In this document: in pieces, positions 1-7,279 of the stretch
Layout of the letters: every line of letters starts with the position of its first letter
Numbering within the stretch: the first letter of the stretch is position 1
From: Pseudomonadota bacterium
GTDB lineage: Bacteria > Pseudomonadota > Alphaproteobacteria > Rhizobiales > Xanthobacteraceae
Assembly: GCA_023435725.1 (NCBI GenBank)
Contig: JAEYRD010000172.1
Coordinates: forward strand, 1-52,721
Direction: 5' to 3'
DNA: 52,721 bases
The notes under the pieces: generated by a model
What the model was told of the DNA's origin: nothing
What the model saw: only the letters and a program-made list of their open reading frames with translations
Databases searched by the model: none
Position numbers and translations under genes: made by a program

Positions 1-1389
1 GTGGTCAACGTCAACCCGCTCTACACCCCGCGCGAGCTCGAGCATCAGCTCAAGGATTCCGGCGCCGAAGCCATCATCGTGCTGGAGAATTTCGCCCATA
101 CCGTCGAGCAGGTCATCGCCAAGACACCGGTGAAGCACGTCATCGTCGGCAGCATGGGCGACCTGCTCGGCTTCAAGGGCGTGATCGTCAATCTCGTCGT
201 CCGCCGCGTCAAGAAGATGGTACCGGCCTGGTCGCTGCCGGGCGCGGTGTCGTTCAACGACGCGGTGTCGGCCGGCCGCGGCATGACGTTCAACAAGCCG
301 AAGCTCTCGCCCGGCGACGTCGCCTTCCTGCAATATACCGGCGGCACCACCGGCGTCTCCAAGGGAGCCACCCTGCTCCACCGCAACATCGTCGCCAACG
401 TCCTGCAGAACGACGCCTGGCTCCAGCCGGCGCTGGCCGCGCCTCCGCATGTCGATCAGCTCATGATCGTCTGTGCGCTGCCGCTCTATCACATCTTCGC
501 GCTGACGGCCTGCTACCTGCTCGCGGTGCGCGCGGGCGGCTGCAATCTGCTGATCCCCAATCCGCGCGACATCGCCGGCTTCGTCAAGGAGCTGGCGAAG
601 TACCAGGTCAACAGCTTCCCGGCCGTGAACACGCTCTACAACGGCCTGATGCATCATCCCGACTTCAAGAAGCTCGACTTCTCCAAGCTGAAGATCTCCA
701 ATGGCGGCGGCATGGCGGTGCAGCGCCCGGTCGCCGAGCAGTGGAAGGCGGTGACCGGCTGCTTCATCGCCGAAGGCTACGGCCTGTCGGAGACCTCGCC
801 GACGCTGACCTGCAATCCGGCGACAACGACCGAGTTCTCCGGCTCGATCGGCCTCCCCGTGCCCTCGACTTACATTTCAATCCGCGACGACGACGGCAAC
901 GAAGTGCCGCTCGGCCAGGCGGGCGAAATCTGCGCCAAGGGCCCCCAGGTGATGTCGGGCTACTGGAACAGGCCGGAAGAGACCGCCAAGGTGATGACAT
1001 CGGACGGCTATTTCCGCACCGGCGACATCGGCGTGATGGACGAGAAGGGCTACACCAAGATCGTCGACCGCAAGAAGGACATGATCCTCGTCTCCGGCTT
1101 CAACGTCTATCCGAACGAGGTCGAGGAAGTGATTGCGAGCCATCCGGGCGTGCTCGAATGCGCCGTGATCGGCATCCCCGATTCCAAGTCCGGCGAGGCA
1201 GTGAAGGCGTTCGTGGTCAGGAAGGACCCGAACCTCACGGCCGAGGACGTGATCAAGTTCTGCCAGGAGCAGCTCACCGGCTACAAGGTGCCCAAGCACA
1301 TCGAATTCCGCACCGACCTGCCGAAGACCAATGTCGGCAAGATCCTGCGCCGGCAGCTGCGCGACGAGAAGAAGGCCGAGGCGGCGTAA
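1..1389 (+). CDS. fadD: Long-chain fatty acid--CoA ligase, 5'-truncated by window
   Basis: The visible 462 codons are the C-terminal four fifths of an AMP-forming acyl-CoA ligase that activates fatty acids with ATP and CoA for beta-oxidation or lipid synthesis. The first visible residues (VNVNPLYTPRELEHQL) match the internal region after the first ~100 residues of FadD proteins, so the GTG at position 1 is probably not the start. The P-loop-like motif YTGGTTGVSKGA lies at visible residues 112-123, the GYGLSETSP adenylate motif near 258, the YFRTGD hinge motif near 335, and the C-terminal GKILRR with the catalytic lysine near 447. The family is clear; chain-length preference cannot be read from sequence. 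A palindromic repeat follows the stop. Confidence 0.93.
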   Translation: MVNVNPLYTPRELEHQLKDSGAEAIIVLENFAHTVEQVIAKTPVKHVIVGSMGDLLGFKGVIVNLVVRRVKKMVPAWSLPGAVSFNDAVSAGRGMTFNKPKLSPGDVAFLQYTGGTTGVSKGATLLHRNIVANVLQNDAWLQPALAAPPHVDQLMIVCALPLYHIFALTACYLLAVRAGGCNLLIPNPRDIAGFVKELAKYQVNSFPAVNTLYNGLMHHPDFKKLDFSKLKISNGGGMAVQRPVAEQWKAVTGCFIAEGYGLSETSPTLTCNPATTTEFSGSIGLPVPSTYISIRDDDGNEVPLGQAGEICAKGPQVMSGYWNRPEETAKVMTSDGYFRTGDIGVMDEKGYTKIVDRKKDMILVSGFNVYPNEVEEVIASHPGVLECAVIGIPDSKSGEAVKAFVVRKDPNLTAEDVIKFCQEQLTGYKVPKHIEFRTDLPKTNVGKILRRQLRDEKKAEAA

Positions 1390-1404
1390 GGCTCGCCTCG
1401 CCGC

Positions 1405-1492
1405 CGTCATTGCGAGGAGCCCTTGCGACGAAGCAATCCAGAATCCCTCCGCGGGTAGATCTCTGGATTGCTTCGCTTTGCTCGCAATGACG
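1405..1492. repeat. Palindromic intergenic repeat, family A, copy 1
   Basis: The element opens with CGTCATTGCGAG and closes with its inverse CTCGCAATGACG, with GAAGCAATCCAGA and TCTGGATTGCTTCG as inner arms. It folds into one long hairpin with no coding capacity. A near-identical copy lies at 22766-22846. It resembles the REP/BIME-like palindromes scattered between Bradyrhizobium genes. It may also end fadD transcription. Confidence 0.8.
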
Positions 1493-1582
1493 AGAAATTG
1501 GCAGCACCGCCCCATCACAGCCGTTTCCCTCCGGCGGTAAAATGCTCTAGAACAGCCCCAACCCCTTACAGGAGAAACGACG

Positions 1583-2068
1583 ATGGCGATTCAGATTGGC
1601 GACAAGCTGCCCGAGGCGAAATTCCGCGTGATGACGGCGGAAGGCCCGCAAGTGAAGACCACCGACGATATCTTCAAGGGCAAGAAGGTGGCGCTGTTCG
1701 CGGTGCCCGGCGCCTACACCGGCACCTGCCACAAGATGCATCTGCCGAGCATCTTCCTCAACGCCTACGCGATCAAGGACAAGGGCGTCGACACCATTGC
1801 CATCGTCTCCGTCAACGATGCCTTCGTCATGAACGCCTGGAAGCGCGACACCGACCAGCGCGACGAAGCAACCTTCCTCGCCGACGGCAATGCCGACTTC
1901 ACCAAGGCGATCGGCATGGAGCTCGATGCTTCCGCCAACGGCCTCGGCATCCGCTCAAAGCGCTATTCGATGCTGGTCGAGGACGGCGTCGTGAAGAAGC
2001 TGAACCTCGAGGCGATGCCCGGCAAGGTCGAGGTCTCCGGCGGCGATACGCTACTGGGGCAGCTGTAA
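1583..2068 (+). CDS. Peroxiredoxin (Prx5/redoxin family, single cysteine)
   Basis: This 161-residue protein reduces hydrogen peroxide and organic hydroperoxides in the cytoplasm. The peroxidatic cysteine is Cys49 in VPGAYTGTCHKMHLP, the Prx5-type active-site signature. It is the only cysteine in the chain, so recycling must use an external thiol such as glutathione/glutaredoxin rather than an internal disulfide (inference from the 1-Cys layout). Length fits bacterial Prx5 proteins of about 160 residues. The ATG is preceded by AGGAG at 1570-1574, 8 bases upstream. It is transcribed alone, towards the oppositely oriented rnhA operon. Confidence 0.93.
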   Translation: MAIQIGDKLPEAKFRVMTAEGPQVKTTDDIFKGKKVALFAVPGAYTGTCHKMHLPSIFLNAYAIKDKGVDTIAIVSVNDAFVMNAWKRDTDQRDEATFLADGNADFTKAIGMELDASANGLGIRSKRYSMLVEDGVVKKLNLEAMPGKVEVSGGDTLLGQL

Positions 2069-2102
2069 GGCAGCCACTGCTTTCAGCCACATATGACGCT
2101 AC

Positions 2103-2220
2103 CATGCCCCGCGAAAGCGGGGCATCCAGTATTCCAGAGACGGTTGTTATTGAATCGATAGGCCGCAGCGTACTGGATCGCCCGCCCCAGTGCGCAATTG
2201 CGCACAAGGCGGGCGATGAC
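2103..2220. repeat. Palindromic intergenic repeat, family B, copy 1
   Basis: The left part is a GCCCCGCGAAAGCGGGGC hairpin followed by ATCCAGTA. The right part carries TACTGGATCGCCCG and ends in GCGGGCGATGAC. The same plan recurs at 7120-7223 and 22641-22739. It lies between convergent genes (peroxiredoxin and rnhA) and could act as a bidirectional terminator. Confidence 0.75.
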
Positions 2221-2273
2221 GGCGTGGAATGTCACGGGCAGCGACAGTTGAGAATGAAGCGCCGACGGCGCGC

Positions 2274-2738
2274 CTACTCCCCCACCCTCTGCTGCAACCG
2301 CGCCTTCACGATGCCATCGCGCGCGAGCTGATCGGCGCGCTCGTTCTCGGGGTGGCCGGCGTGGCCTTTGACCCAGTGCCAGCGGACCTGATGCTGCTTC
2401 AGCGCGGCATCGAGGCGCTGCCATAGCTCGACATTCTTGACCGGCTTCTTGTCGGCGGTGCGCCAGCCGTTGCGCTTCCAGCCATGGATCCAGCCGGTGA
2501 TGCCCTGCCGCACATACTGGCTGTCGGTGTAGAGATCGACGGTGCACGGCTTCTTCAGCGCTTCGAGTGCGGAGATCGCCGCCATCAACTCCATCTGGTT
2601 GTTGGTGGTGTGCCGCTCGCCGCCGTTCAGCTCCTTCTCCTTGTCGCCGAACTTCAGGATCGCACCCCAGCCGCCGGGCCCGGGATTTCCCGAGCAGGCG
2701 CCGTCGGTATAGATCGTCACATTGGGAAGCTCGCTCAC
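2274..2738 (-). CDS. rnhA: Ribonuclease HI
   Basis: This 154-residue enzyme degrades the RNA strand of RNA-DNA hybrids (R-loops, primers). The catalytic carboxylates D12 (IYTDGACSGNPG), E50 (NNQMELMA), D72 (YTDSQYV) and D136 (NERADQLA) are all present, together with H126 of the KGHAGH loop. The chosen start is GTG at 2736-2738. It overlaps the stop of thrB in a GTGA junction, which indicates translational coupling, and length and N-terminus fit the family exactly. It is the last gene of the ispH-thrB-rnhA operon. Confidence 0.95.
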   Translation of the reverse strand: MSELPNVTIYTDGACSGNPGPGGWGAILKFGDKEKELNGGERHTTNNQMELMAAISALEALKKPCTVDLYTDSQYVRQGITGWIHGWKRNGWRTADKKPVKNVELWQRLDAALKQHQVRWHWVKGHAGHPENERADQLARDGIVKARLQQRVGE

Positions 2739-3718
2739 GCGACCAGTCCTGACGGCATCAGCCCGTAGTCGCGCACGCTGGAAACGCTCTGGTGGAAGCG
2801 CAGCTTGCGAAAATACTCCAGCGGGTCCTTCGGCTTGACCAGCGCGCCCGACGGCACGTTGAGCCAGTCGACCAGCCGCGTCAGCAGGAAGCGGATCGCG
2901 GCGCCGCGCGCCAGGAGCGGCAGCGCGACCTCTTCCGCCTCGGAGAGTTTTCGCACCCGGCCGTAGGCATTGAGGAAAGCACGCGCCTTGGTGACGTTGA
3001 ACGAATGATCCGGCTCGAAGCACCAGGCGTTGAGGCAGATCGCGACGTCATAGGCCAGCATGTCGTTGCAGGCGAAGGTGAAGTCGATGATGCCCGAGAG
3101 CTTGTCGCCGAGGAAGAAGACGTTGTCGTTGAAGAGGTCGGCGTGGATCACGCCTTCGGGCAGATTGGTCGGCCAGACGCCGCTCGACAGATAGTCGAGC
3201 TCTGCGGCAAGGAACGCGCGCAGGCCCGGCTGCACCTCGTCGGCGCGGTGTGCTGCCGCATCGAACAGCGGCCGCCAGCCCGAGACCGAGAGCGCATTGA
3301 CGCGCTTGATCGCGAAATTGGCGCCGGCCAGATGCATCCTGGCCAGCCCCTCGCCGACGCCGGCGCAATGGGTTGCGTTCGGCTTGCGCGGCCAGACGCC
3401 CTCGAGAAAGGTGATGATCGCGGCCGGCCGGCCCGAAAGCTCGCGCAGCGCCTCGCCGTCCCTTCCCTTCACCGGCAATGGGCAGTTGATGCCGTGCTCG
3501 GCGAGATGCGTCATCAGCGCGAGGAAGAACGGCAGATCGTTCTTCGCCACGCGCTTCTCATAGAGCGTGAGGATGAACGAGCCTTTGCTCGTGTGGAGCA
3601 GGAAGTTGGAATTCTCGACGCCCTCGGCGATACCCTTGTAGGAGAGCAATTCGCCGAGATCGTATTGCTTCAGGAAATCCGCAAGCTCGTCGGCGGCAAC
3701 GTCGGTGTAGACCGCCAT
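2735..3718 (-). CDS. thrB: Homoserine kinase (ThrB type II, APH-like fold)
   Basis: The enzyme phosphorylates L-homoserine with ATP on the way to threonine. The 327-residue chain is of the aminoglycoside-phosphotransferase-like type used by alphaproteobacteria, not the GHMP type. The Brenner loop HADLFNDN (H192, D194, N199) and the metal-binding Asp of IIDF (D212) are visible, as is the N-terminal nucleotide-binding region EGVENSNFLL. It starts 6 bases downstream of the ispH stop and its stop overlaps the rnhA start, so the three genes form a tight operon. Confidence 0.95.
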   Translation of the reverse strand: MAVYTDVAADELADFLKQYDLGELLSYKGIAEGVENSNFLLHTSKGSFILTLYEKRVAKNDLPFFLALMTHLAEHGINCPLPVKGRDGEALRELSGRPAAIITFLEGVWPRKPNATHCAGVGEGLARMHLAGANFAIKRVNALSVSGWRPLFDAAAHRADEVQPGLRAFLAAELDYLSSGVWPTNLPEGVIHADLFNDNVFFLGDKLSGIIDFTFACNDMLAYDVAICLNAWCFEPDHSFNVTKARAFLNAYGRVRKLSEAEEVALPLLARGAAIRFLLTRLVDWLNVPSGALVKPKDPLEYFRKLRFHQSVSSVRDYGLMPSGLVA

Positions 3719-3724
3719 GCAAGA

Positions 3725-4693
3725 CTACTCGGCGGCGGCTTCGGGGCGCACCGAGCGCGGCAGCGGGAAGAACTCGTTCTCTTCCGCGGCTGAGACCGTC
3801 TCGACATGCAGCGTGTAGCGCTCGGCGAACGCGTCCATGATCTCTTCGACGATCACTTCAGGTGCGGACGCACCCGCGGTGATGCCGAGGCTGGTGATGT
3901 TGCCGAACTTGTCCCAGTCGATGTCGGTGGCGCGCTGCGCCAGCACGGCGGTCCTGCAGCCCTCGCGCTCGGCGACCTCGCGCAGACGCTGCGAGTTCGA
4001 CGAGTTCGGCGCGCCGACCACGATCAGGGCGTCGACCACCGGCGCCACCTTCTTGACCGCCAACTGGCGGTTGGTGGTGGCGTAGCAGATGTCTTCCTTG
4101 TGCGGCCCGTTGATGTTCGGGAAGCGCTCCTTGAGCAGCGCCACGATCTCCGCGGTGTCGTCGATCGACAGCGTGGTCTGGGTCACGAAGGCGAGGTTGT
4201 TGGGATCCTTCGGCGCGATGGTCTTGGCGTCCTCGGCGGTCTCGATCAGGGTCACGGCGCCCGCCGGAAGCTGGCCGAGCGTGCCGACCACTTCGGGGTG
4301 ATGGGAATGGCCGATCAGGAAGATCTCGCGGCCGCGCTTGAAGTGGATCGCGGCCTCGCGGTGCACCTTGGTCACCAGCGGGCAGGTCGCATCCAGCGAA
4401 AACAGGTTGCGGGACGTGGCGTCGGCCGGAACCGACTTCGGCACGCCATGGGCCGAGAAAACGACCGGCGCGGTGGTGTTTTCCGGGATCTCGGCGAGCT
4501 CCTCGACAAAGATGGCGCCCTTCTTCTTCAACCCGTCGACGACATATTTGTTGTGCACAATCTCGTGGCGAACATAGACGGGGGCGCCATACTTATCGAG
4601 CGCCCGTTCCACTGTGTCGATCGCCCGGACCACCCCGGCGCAGAACCCACGGGGAGAACAAAGCACGATCTTGAGGTCTGGTTTGGCTGACAT
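3725..4693 (-). CDS. ispH: 4-hydroxy-3-methylbut-2-enyl diphosphate reductase
   Basis: IspH catalyses the last step of the MEP isoprenoid pathway, reducing HMBPP to IPP and DMAPP with a [4Fe-4S] cluster. The three cluster cysteines are C18 (GFCAG), C104 (DATCPL) and C203 (EDICYAT). The AHG and GHSHHPEV histidine motifs are also present. The start is placed at MSAKPDLKIVL, giving 322 residues; an upstream in-frame ATG at 4717 would add eight residues not typical of the family. It heads the ispH-thrB-rnhA operon and is divergent from trcR. Confidence 0.95.
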   Translation of the reverse strand: MSAKPDLKIVLCSPRGFCAGVVRAIDTVERALDKYGAPVYVRHEIVHNKYVVDGLKKKGAIFVEELAEIPENTTAPVVFSAHGVPKSVPADATSRNLFSLDATCPLVTKVHREAAIHFKRGREIFLIGHSHHPEVVGTLGQLPAGAVTLIETAEDAKTIAPKDPNNLAFVTQTTLSIDDTAEIVALLKERFPNINGPHKEDICYATTNRQLAVKKVAPVVDALIVVGAPNSSNSQRLREVAEREGCRTAVLAQRATDIDWDKFGNITSLGITAGASAPEVIVEEIMDAFAERYTLHVETVSAAEENEFFPLPRSVRPEAAAE

Positions 4694-4800
4694 TGAGCGA
4701 TCTCGGGACCGAATCACCCATTCGCCTTCTGGCTGGGGACGGTCAATGGATGGAAAAGGGCCTAAAGCGGTCTGCTTGGACTTTACAGGGAGCTGAAAGG

Positions 4801-4829
4801 GAATTGGGCCCCCTTTCGGGCGCTGTCAA
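4801..4829 (-). promoter_or_regulatory. Candidate promoter of ispH operon
   Basis: On the minus strand, TTGACA (complement of 4824-4829) is followed after 17 bases by CAATTC (complement of 4801-4806). The -35 is consensus and the -10 is weak. The position, about 110 bases upstream of the ispH start, is suitable. Confidence 0.35.
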
Positions 4830-4851
4830 GGCACTATCTATAGCAGAACCA

Positions 4852-4881
4852 TTGCGTGGCTACCCCCTCCGGGCTTATATA
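4852..4881 (+). promoter_or_regulatory. Candidate promoter of trcR
   Basis: TTGCGT at 4852-4857 is followed after 17-18 bases by TTATATA at 4875-4881, a housekeeping-sigma-like layout. The trcR start lies about 78 bases downstream. Confidence 0.4.
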
Positions 4882-4958
4882 GCGCGAATTCCCTGTCATC
4901 GCTGATGACCACCGGCTTCGCCTCCAGAGGGGTGGGCGAAGCACAAAGGAGATTTGCC

Positions 4959-5654
4959 ATGAGCAACGCACCTCTGATGCCCAAGGCGACCGCCGTCTGG
5001 CTGCTCGACAACACCGCGCTGACCTTCGATCAGGTCGCCGATTTCACCAAGATGCACCCCCTCGAGGTGCGCGCGATCGCCGACGGCGACGCCGCCCAGG
5101 GCATCAAGGGCATGGACCCCCTCTCCAACGGCCAGCTGACCCGCGAGGAGATCGAAAAAGGCGAGAAGAACCCGGACTACCGGCTCCGCCTCCAGGAGAG
5201 CAAGGTGGTGCTGCCGCCCCAGCCCAAGCGCAAGGGCCCGCGCTACACCCCGGTGTCGCGCCGCCACGAGCGCCCGAGTGCCATCCTCTGGCTGCTGCGC
5301 AGCCATCCGGAGCTCAAGGACGCCCAGGTCATGCGTCTGGTCGGCACCACCAAGAGCACGATCGCCAGCGTCCGCGACCGCACCCACTGGAACACCTCAC
5401 AGCTGACCCCGATCGACCCGGTCACGCTAGGCCTCTGCTCGCAGATCGAGCTCGATTTCGAAGTGGCGCGCGCGGCCAAGGAAAAGCCGATCGACACAGC
5501 CTATGGCGGCGCCACCCTGCTGCCGGCCTCCGAGACCACCAAGAAGGACGAGTTCGAGCCGGCCGAGAAGTCGAGCGACGACCTCAACGTTGACGCCGTG
5601 TTCGCCAAGCTGAAGACGCTCGGCGGCAAGAAGCATGATGACGAGGAGGAGTAG
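4959..5654 (+). CDS. trcR: Cell cycle regulator TrcR-like protein (DUF1013)
   Basis: This 231-residue cytoplasmic protein belongs to a family restricted to alphaproteobacteria and known as DUF1013, named TrcR for a proposed cell-cycle transcription role (family knowledge; the name is recalled, not checked). A helix-turn-helix-like segment (LRSHPELKDAQVMRLVGTTK) lies near residues 110-130, and the C-terminus is strongly acidic (KKHDDEEE). The start at 4959 is set by AAGGAG at 4946-4951, seven bases upstream. An extended reading from 4905 lacks such a site. A strong terminator follows. Confidence 0.85.
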   Translation: MSNAPLMPKATAVWLLDNTALTFDQVADFTKMHPLEVRAIADGDAAQGIKGMDPLSNGQLTREEIEKGEKNPDYRLRLQESKVVLPPQPKRKGPRYTPVSRRHERPSAILWLLRSHPELKDAQVMRLVGTTKSTIASVRDRTHWNTSQLTPIDPVTLGLCSQIELDFEVARAAKEKPIDTAYGGATLLPASETTKKDEFEPAEKSSDDLNVDAVFAKLKTLGGKKHDDEEE

Positions 5655-5681
5655 TCCTCTCGTTCATTCACCATCGAATGC

Positions 5682-5713
5682 AAACGCGGCGGAAAAATTC
5701 GCCGCGTTTTGTT
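5682..5713 (+). terminator. Rho-independent terminator after trcR
   Basis: AAACGCGGCG (5682-5691) and CGCCGCGTTT (5700-5709) form a perfect 10-bp stem with an 8-base loop, followed by TGTTTT. It is 27 bases after the trcR stop. Confidence 0.8.
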
Positions 5714-5757
5714 TTGCGCGTAGACAGCGATTGTCCGCGCATGTCGCCACACGCACC

Positions 5758-5794
5758 CTGCGCTCCCTCCCCCGCAAGGGGGGAGGGAGCGCAG
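5758..5794. terminator. Long perfect hairpin between convergent trcR and ompW-like gene
   Basis: CTGCGCTCCCTCCCCC (5758-5773) pairs perfectly with GGGGGAGGGAGCGCAG (5779-5794), giving a 16-bp stem with a 5-base loop. It sits 39 bases downstream of the minus-strand outer-membrane gene. It may end that transcript, although no T-run is visible on that side. Confidence 0.5.
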
Positions 5795-5832
5795 CGTCAG
5801 CCGTGGTTGCAGTTGGCCACAAACAACGCCCG

Positions 5833-6579
5833 TCAGAACTTGTAGGTCACACCGGCGCCGACCAGCCACGGATCGATATGCGCGGTACCGCTGACCGGCA
5901 GGCCGGAGACGGTCGCGGAGTAATCCGGCCGCAGCCAGAGCTTCTTGACGTCGACGTTGAGGCCCCAGTGCCGGTCGAGCATGTAGTCGAAGCCGAACTG
6001 TACGGCGCCGCCCCATGCGTTGCTGACGTGTAGCGCGGTGGTCGTGGCGGCGATCGCGGGCGGCCCGGCGATGGCGGCCGGCGCATTGGCGGCGGAATTG
6101 TTGAAGAATACGGTGTAGTTCACGCCGGCGCCGATATAGGGCTTGAACGCGCCGAAATTGTCGAAGTGATATTGCAGGGTCAGCGTCGGCGGCAGCAGCG
6201 TGGTCTTGCCGATCGGCAAGTTCGCGAGCGAGCCGGTGCCGCTGATCGAATGCCTGGTGACACCGAGGATCAGTTCAGCCGCGATGTTCTTGGTGAAGAA
6301 ATAGCTGATGTCGAGTTCTGGCACGACCTGGTCGCTGATCGAGAGACCGGAATTCGGCGACGACAGCGAGGGCACGCCAGCAACGTTAACGTTGCTGCCG
6401 CCTGCATCGGGCAACACGCCGAGCACGCGCAAACGCACCATCCACGGATTGAACGCTTCTACCGGCGGCGGCGCCTTCTTGTAGACCGGCAGATCGGCCG
6501 CCTGCACCGAGGCAAAAGTCCCCGCAAGCATCGCGCCAAACGTCGCAAGCCGCGCCGCGTTTCTTATCGTTCCGTTCAT
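5833..6579 (-). CDS. OmpW family outer membrane protein
   Basis: This 248-residue protein is predicted to form a small 8-stranded beta-barrel in the outer membrane. A signal peptide covers residues 1-28 (cut after VQA). The OmpW features are the early WMVRLRVLGVLPD strand, the central LPPTLTLQYHF and AFKPYIGAGVNYTVFF strands, and the C-terminal GAGVTYKF ending in phenylalanine, as required for BAM recognition. A strong AAGGGGA site precedes the ATG. OmpW proteins transport small hydrophobic compounds in other bacteria; the substrate here is unknown. Confidence 0.92.
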   Translation of the reverse strand: MNGTIRNAARLATFGAMLAGTFASVQAADLPVYKKAPPPVEAFNPWMVRLRVLGVLPDAGGSNVNVAGVPSLSSPNSGLSISDQVVPELDISYFFTKNIAAELILGVTRHSISGTGSLANLPIGKTTLLPPTLTLQYHFDNFGAFKPYIGAGVNYTVFFNNSAANAPAAIAGPPAIAATTTALHVSNAWGGAVQFGFDYMLDRHWGLNVDVKKLWLRPDYSATVSGLPVSGTAHIDPWLVGAGVTYKF

Positions 6580-6771
6580 TGCATTCCCCTTCAGCCATCT
6601 CTCGCGCGTCGTTGCGCGACATCAGGGTCAGAGCAGAAAGGGGGCAATGGAGGATTTGACGCCGATCAAATCAGGACTGACGCGACACGATTTGGCCGCG
6701 GCGTTGCAGATGTGTCACGAGACATGCGAATGCGGAGCGAGTGGCGCGGCAAGATAATGCCGCACGTCACA

Positions 6772-7041
6772 TCACGGACGGTCTGGATGGTTCAACATGT
6801 ATTCGCCGAGATCACGCTGACGGCGGTCAGCGCGGGCGGTGGCGGCACTGCGCTGGACGTCGCGGTCCTTGCGGCAGGCCACGTATTCGGGTGAGCCCTG
6901 CGCGTAGCCGCGGCTCTGGCAGACCGCGTCGTCATCGTCGCCGCCCAACGCCACCGGAGTCTGGTAGCGCGCGGAGCAGGCGGAGAGAGCAATGGCGAGC
7001 AGGACAGCTGCAAGCAGGCGCGGCGCGGCGGCGAGTGGCAT
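6772..7041 (-). CDS. Small putative lipoprotein
   Basis: This 89-residue protein has a lipoprotein signal sequence ending in the lipobox LSAC near residue 22. The mature part is short and hydrophilic, with an Asp run (GGDDDD), a Cys pair (VCQSRGY, VACRKD) and a basic tail with YMLNHP. The pattern of Cys, RGYAQGSPEYVACR resembles small conserved rhizobial envelope proteins of unknown function. The start at 7041 follows AGGGGA; an in-frame start eight codons upstream is less likely. Confidence 0.75.
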   Translation of the reverse strand: MPLAAAPRLLAAVLLAIALSACSARYQTPVALGGDDDDAVCQSRGYAQGSPEYVACRKDRDVQRSAATARADRRQRDLGEYMLNHPDRP

Positions 7042-7119
7042 ACGAGATCCCCTATTGGCCGGCACTGTTTAGCGCGGAATGAGGAGAATGTAAGTCCCTG
7101 GACACTGTTCCCCACTCGC

Positions 7120-7223
7120 TGTCATTCCCCGCGAAGGCGGGGAATCCAGTACTCCGCGACGGCCGTATGTTCACACACTTCGGCCGCGGAGTACTGGATC
7201 ACCCGCTTGCGCGGGTGATGACA
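7120..7223. repeat. Palindromic intergenic repeat, family B, copy 2
   Basis: TGTCATTCCCCGCGAAGGCGGGGAATCCAGTACTCCGCG is mirrored by CGCGGAGTACTGGATCACCCGCTTGCGCGGGTGATGACA. The outer ends and the inner CCAGTACTCCGCG arms are inverted repeats. It fills most of the gap between prpE and the small lipoprotein gene. Confidence 0.8.
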
Positions 7224-7279
7224 CCGGAGATTGGAGCAGCGGCGTAGGCCCCCCGCTCATAGGACGACCGGAGATCGCC

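Noticed and set aside
2792..3793. Long plus-strand open frame opposite thrB/ispH
   Set aside because: It is antisense to two well-supported genes and its Arg/Val/Glu-rich composition is typical of GC-rich shadow frames.
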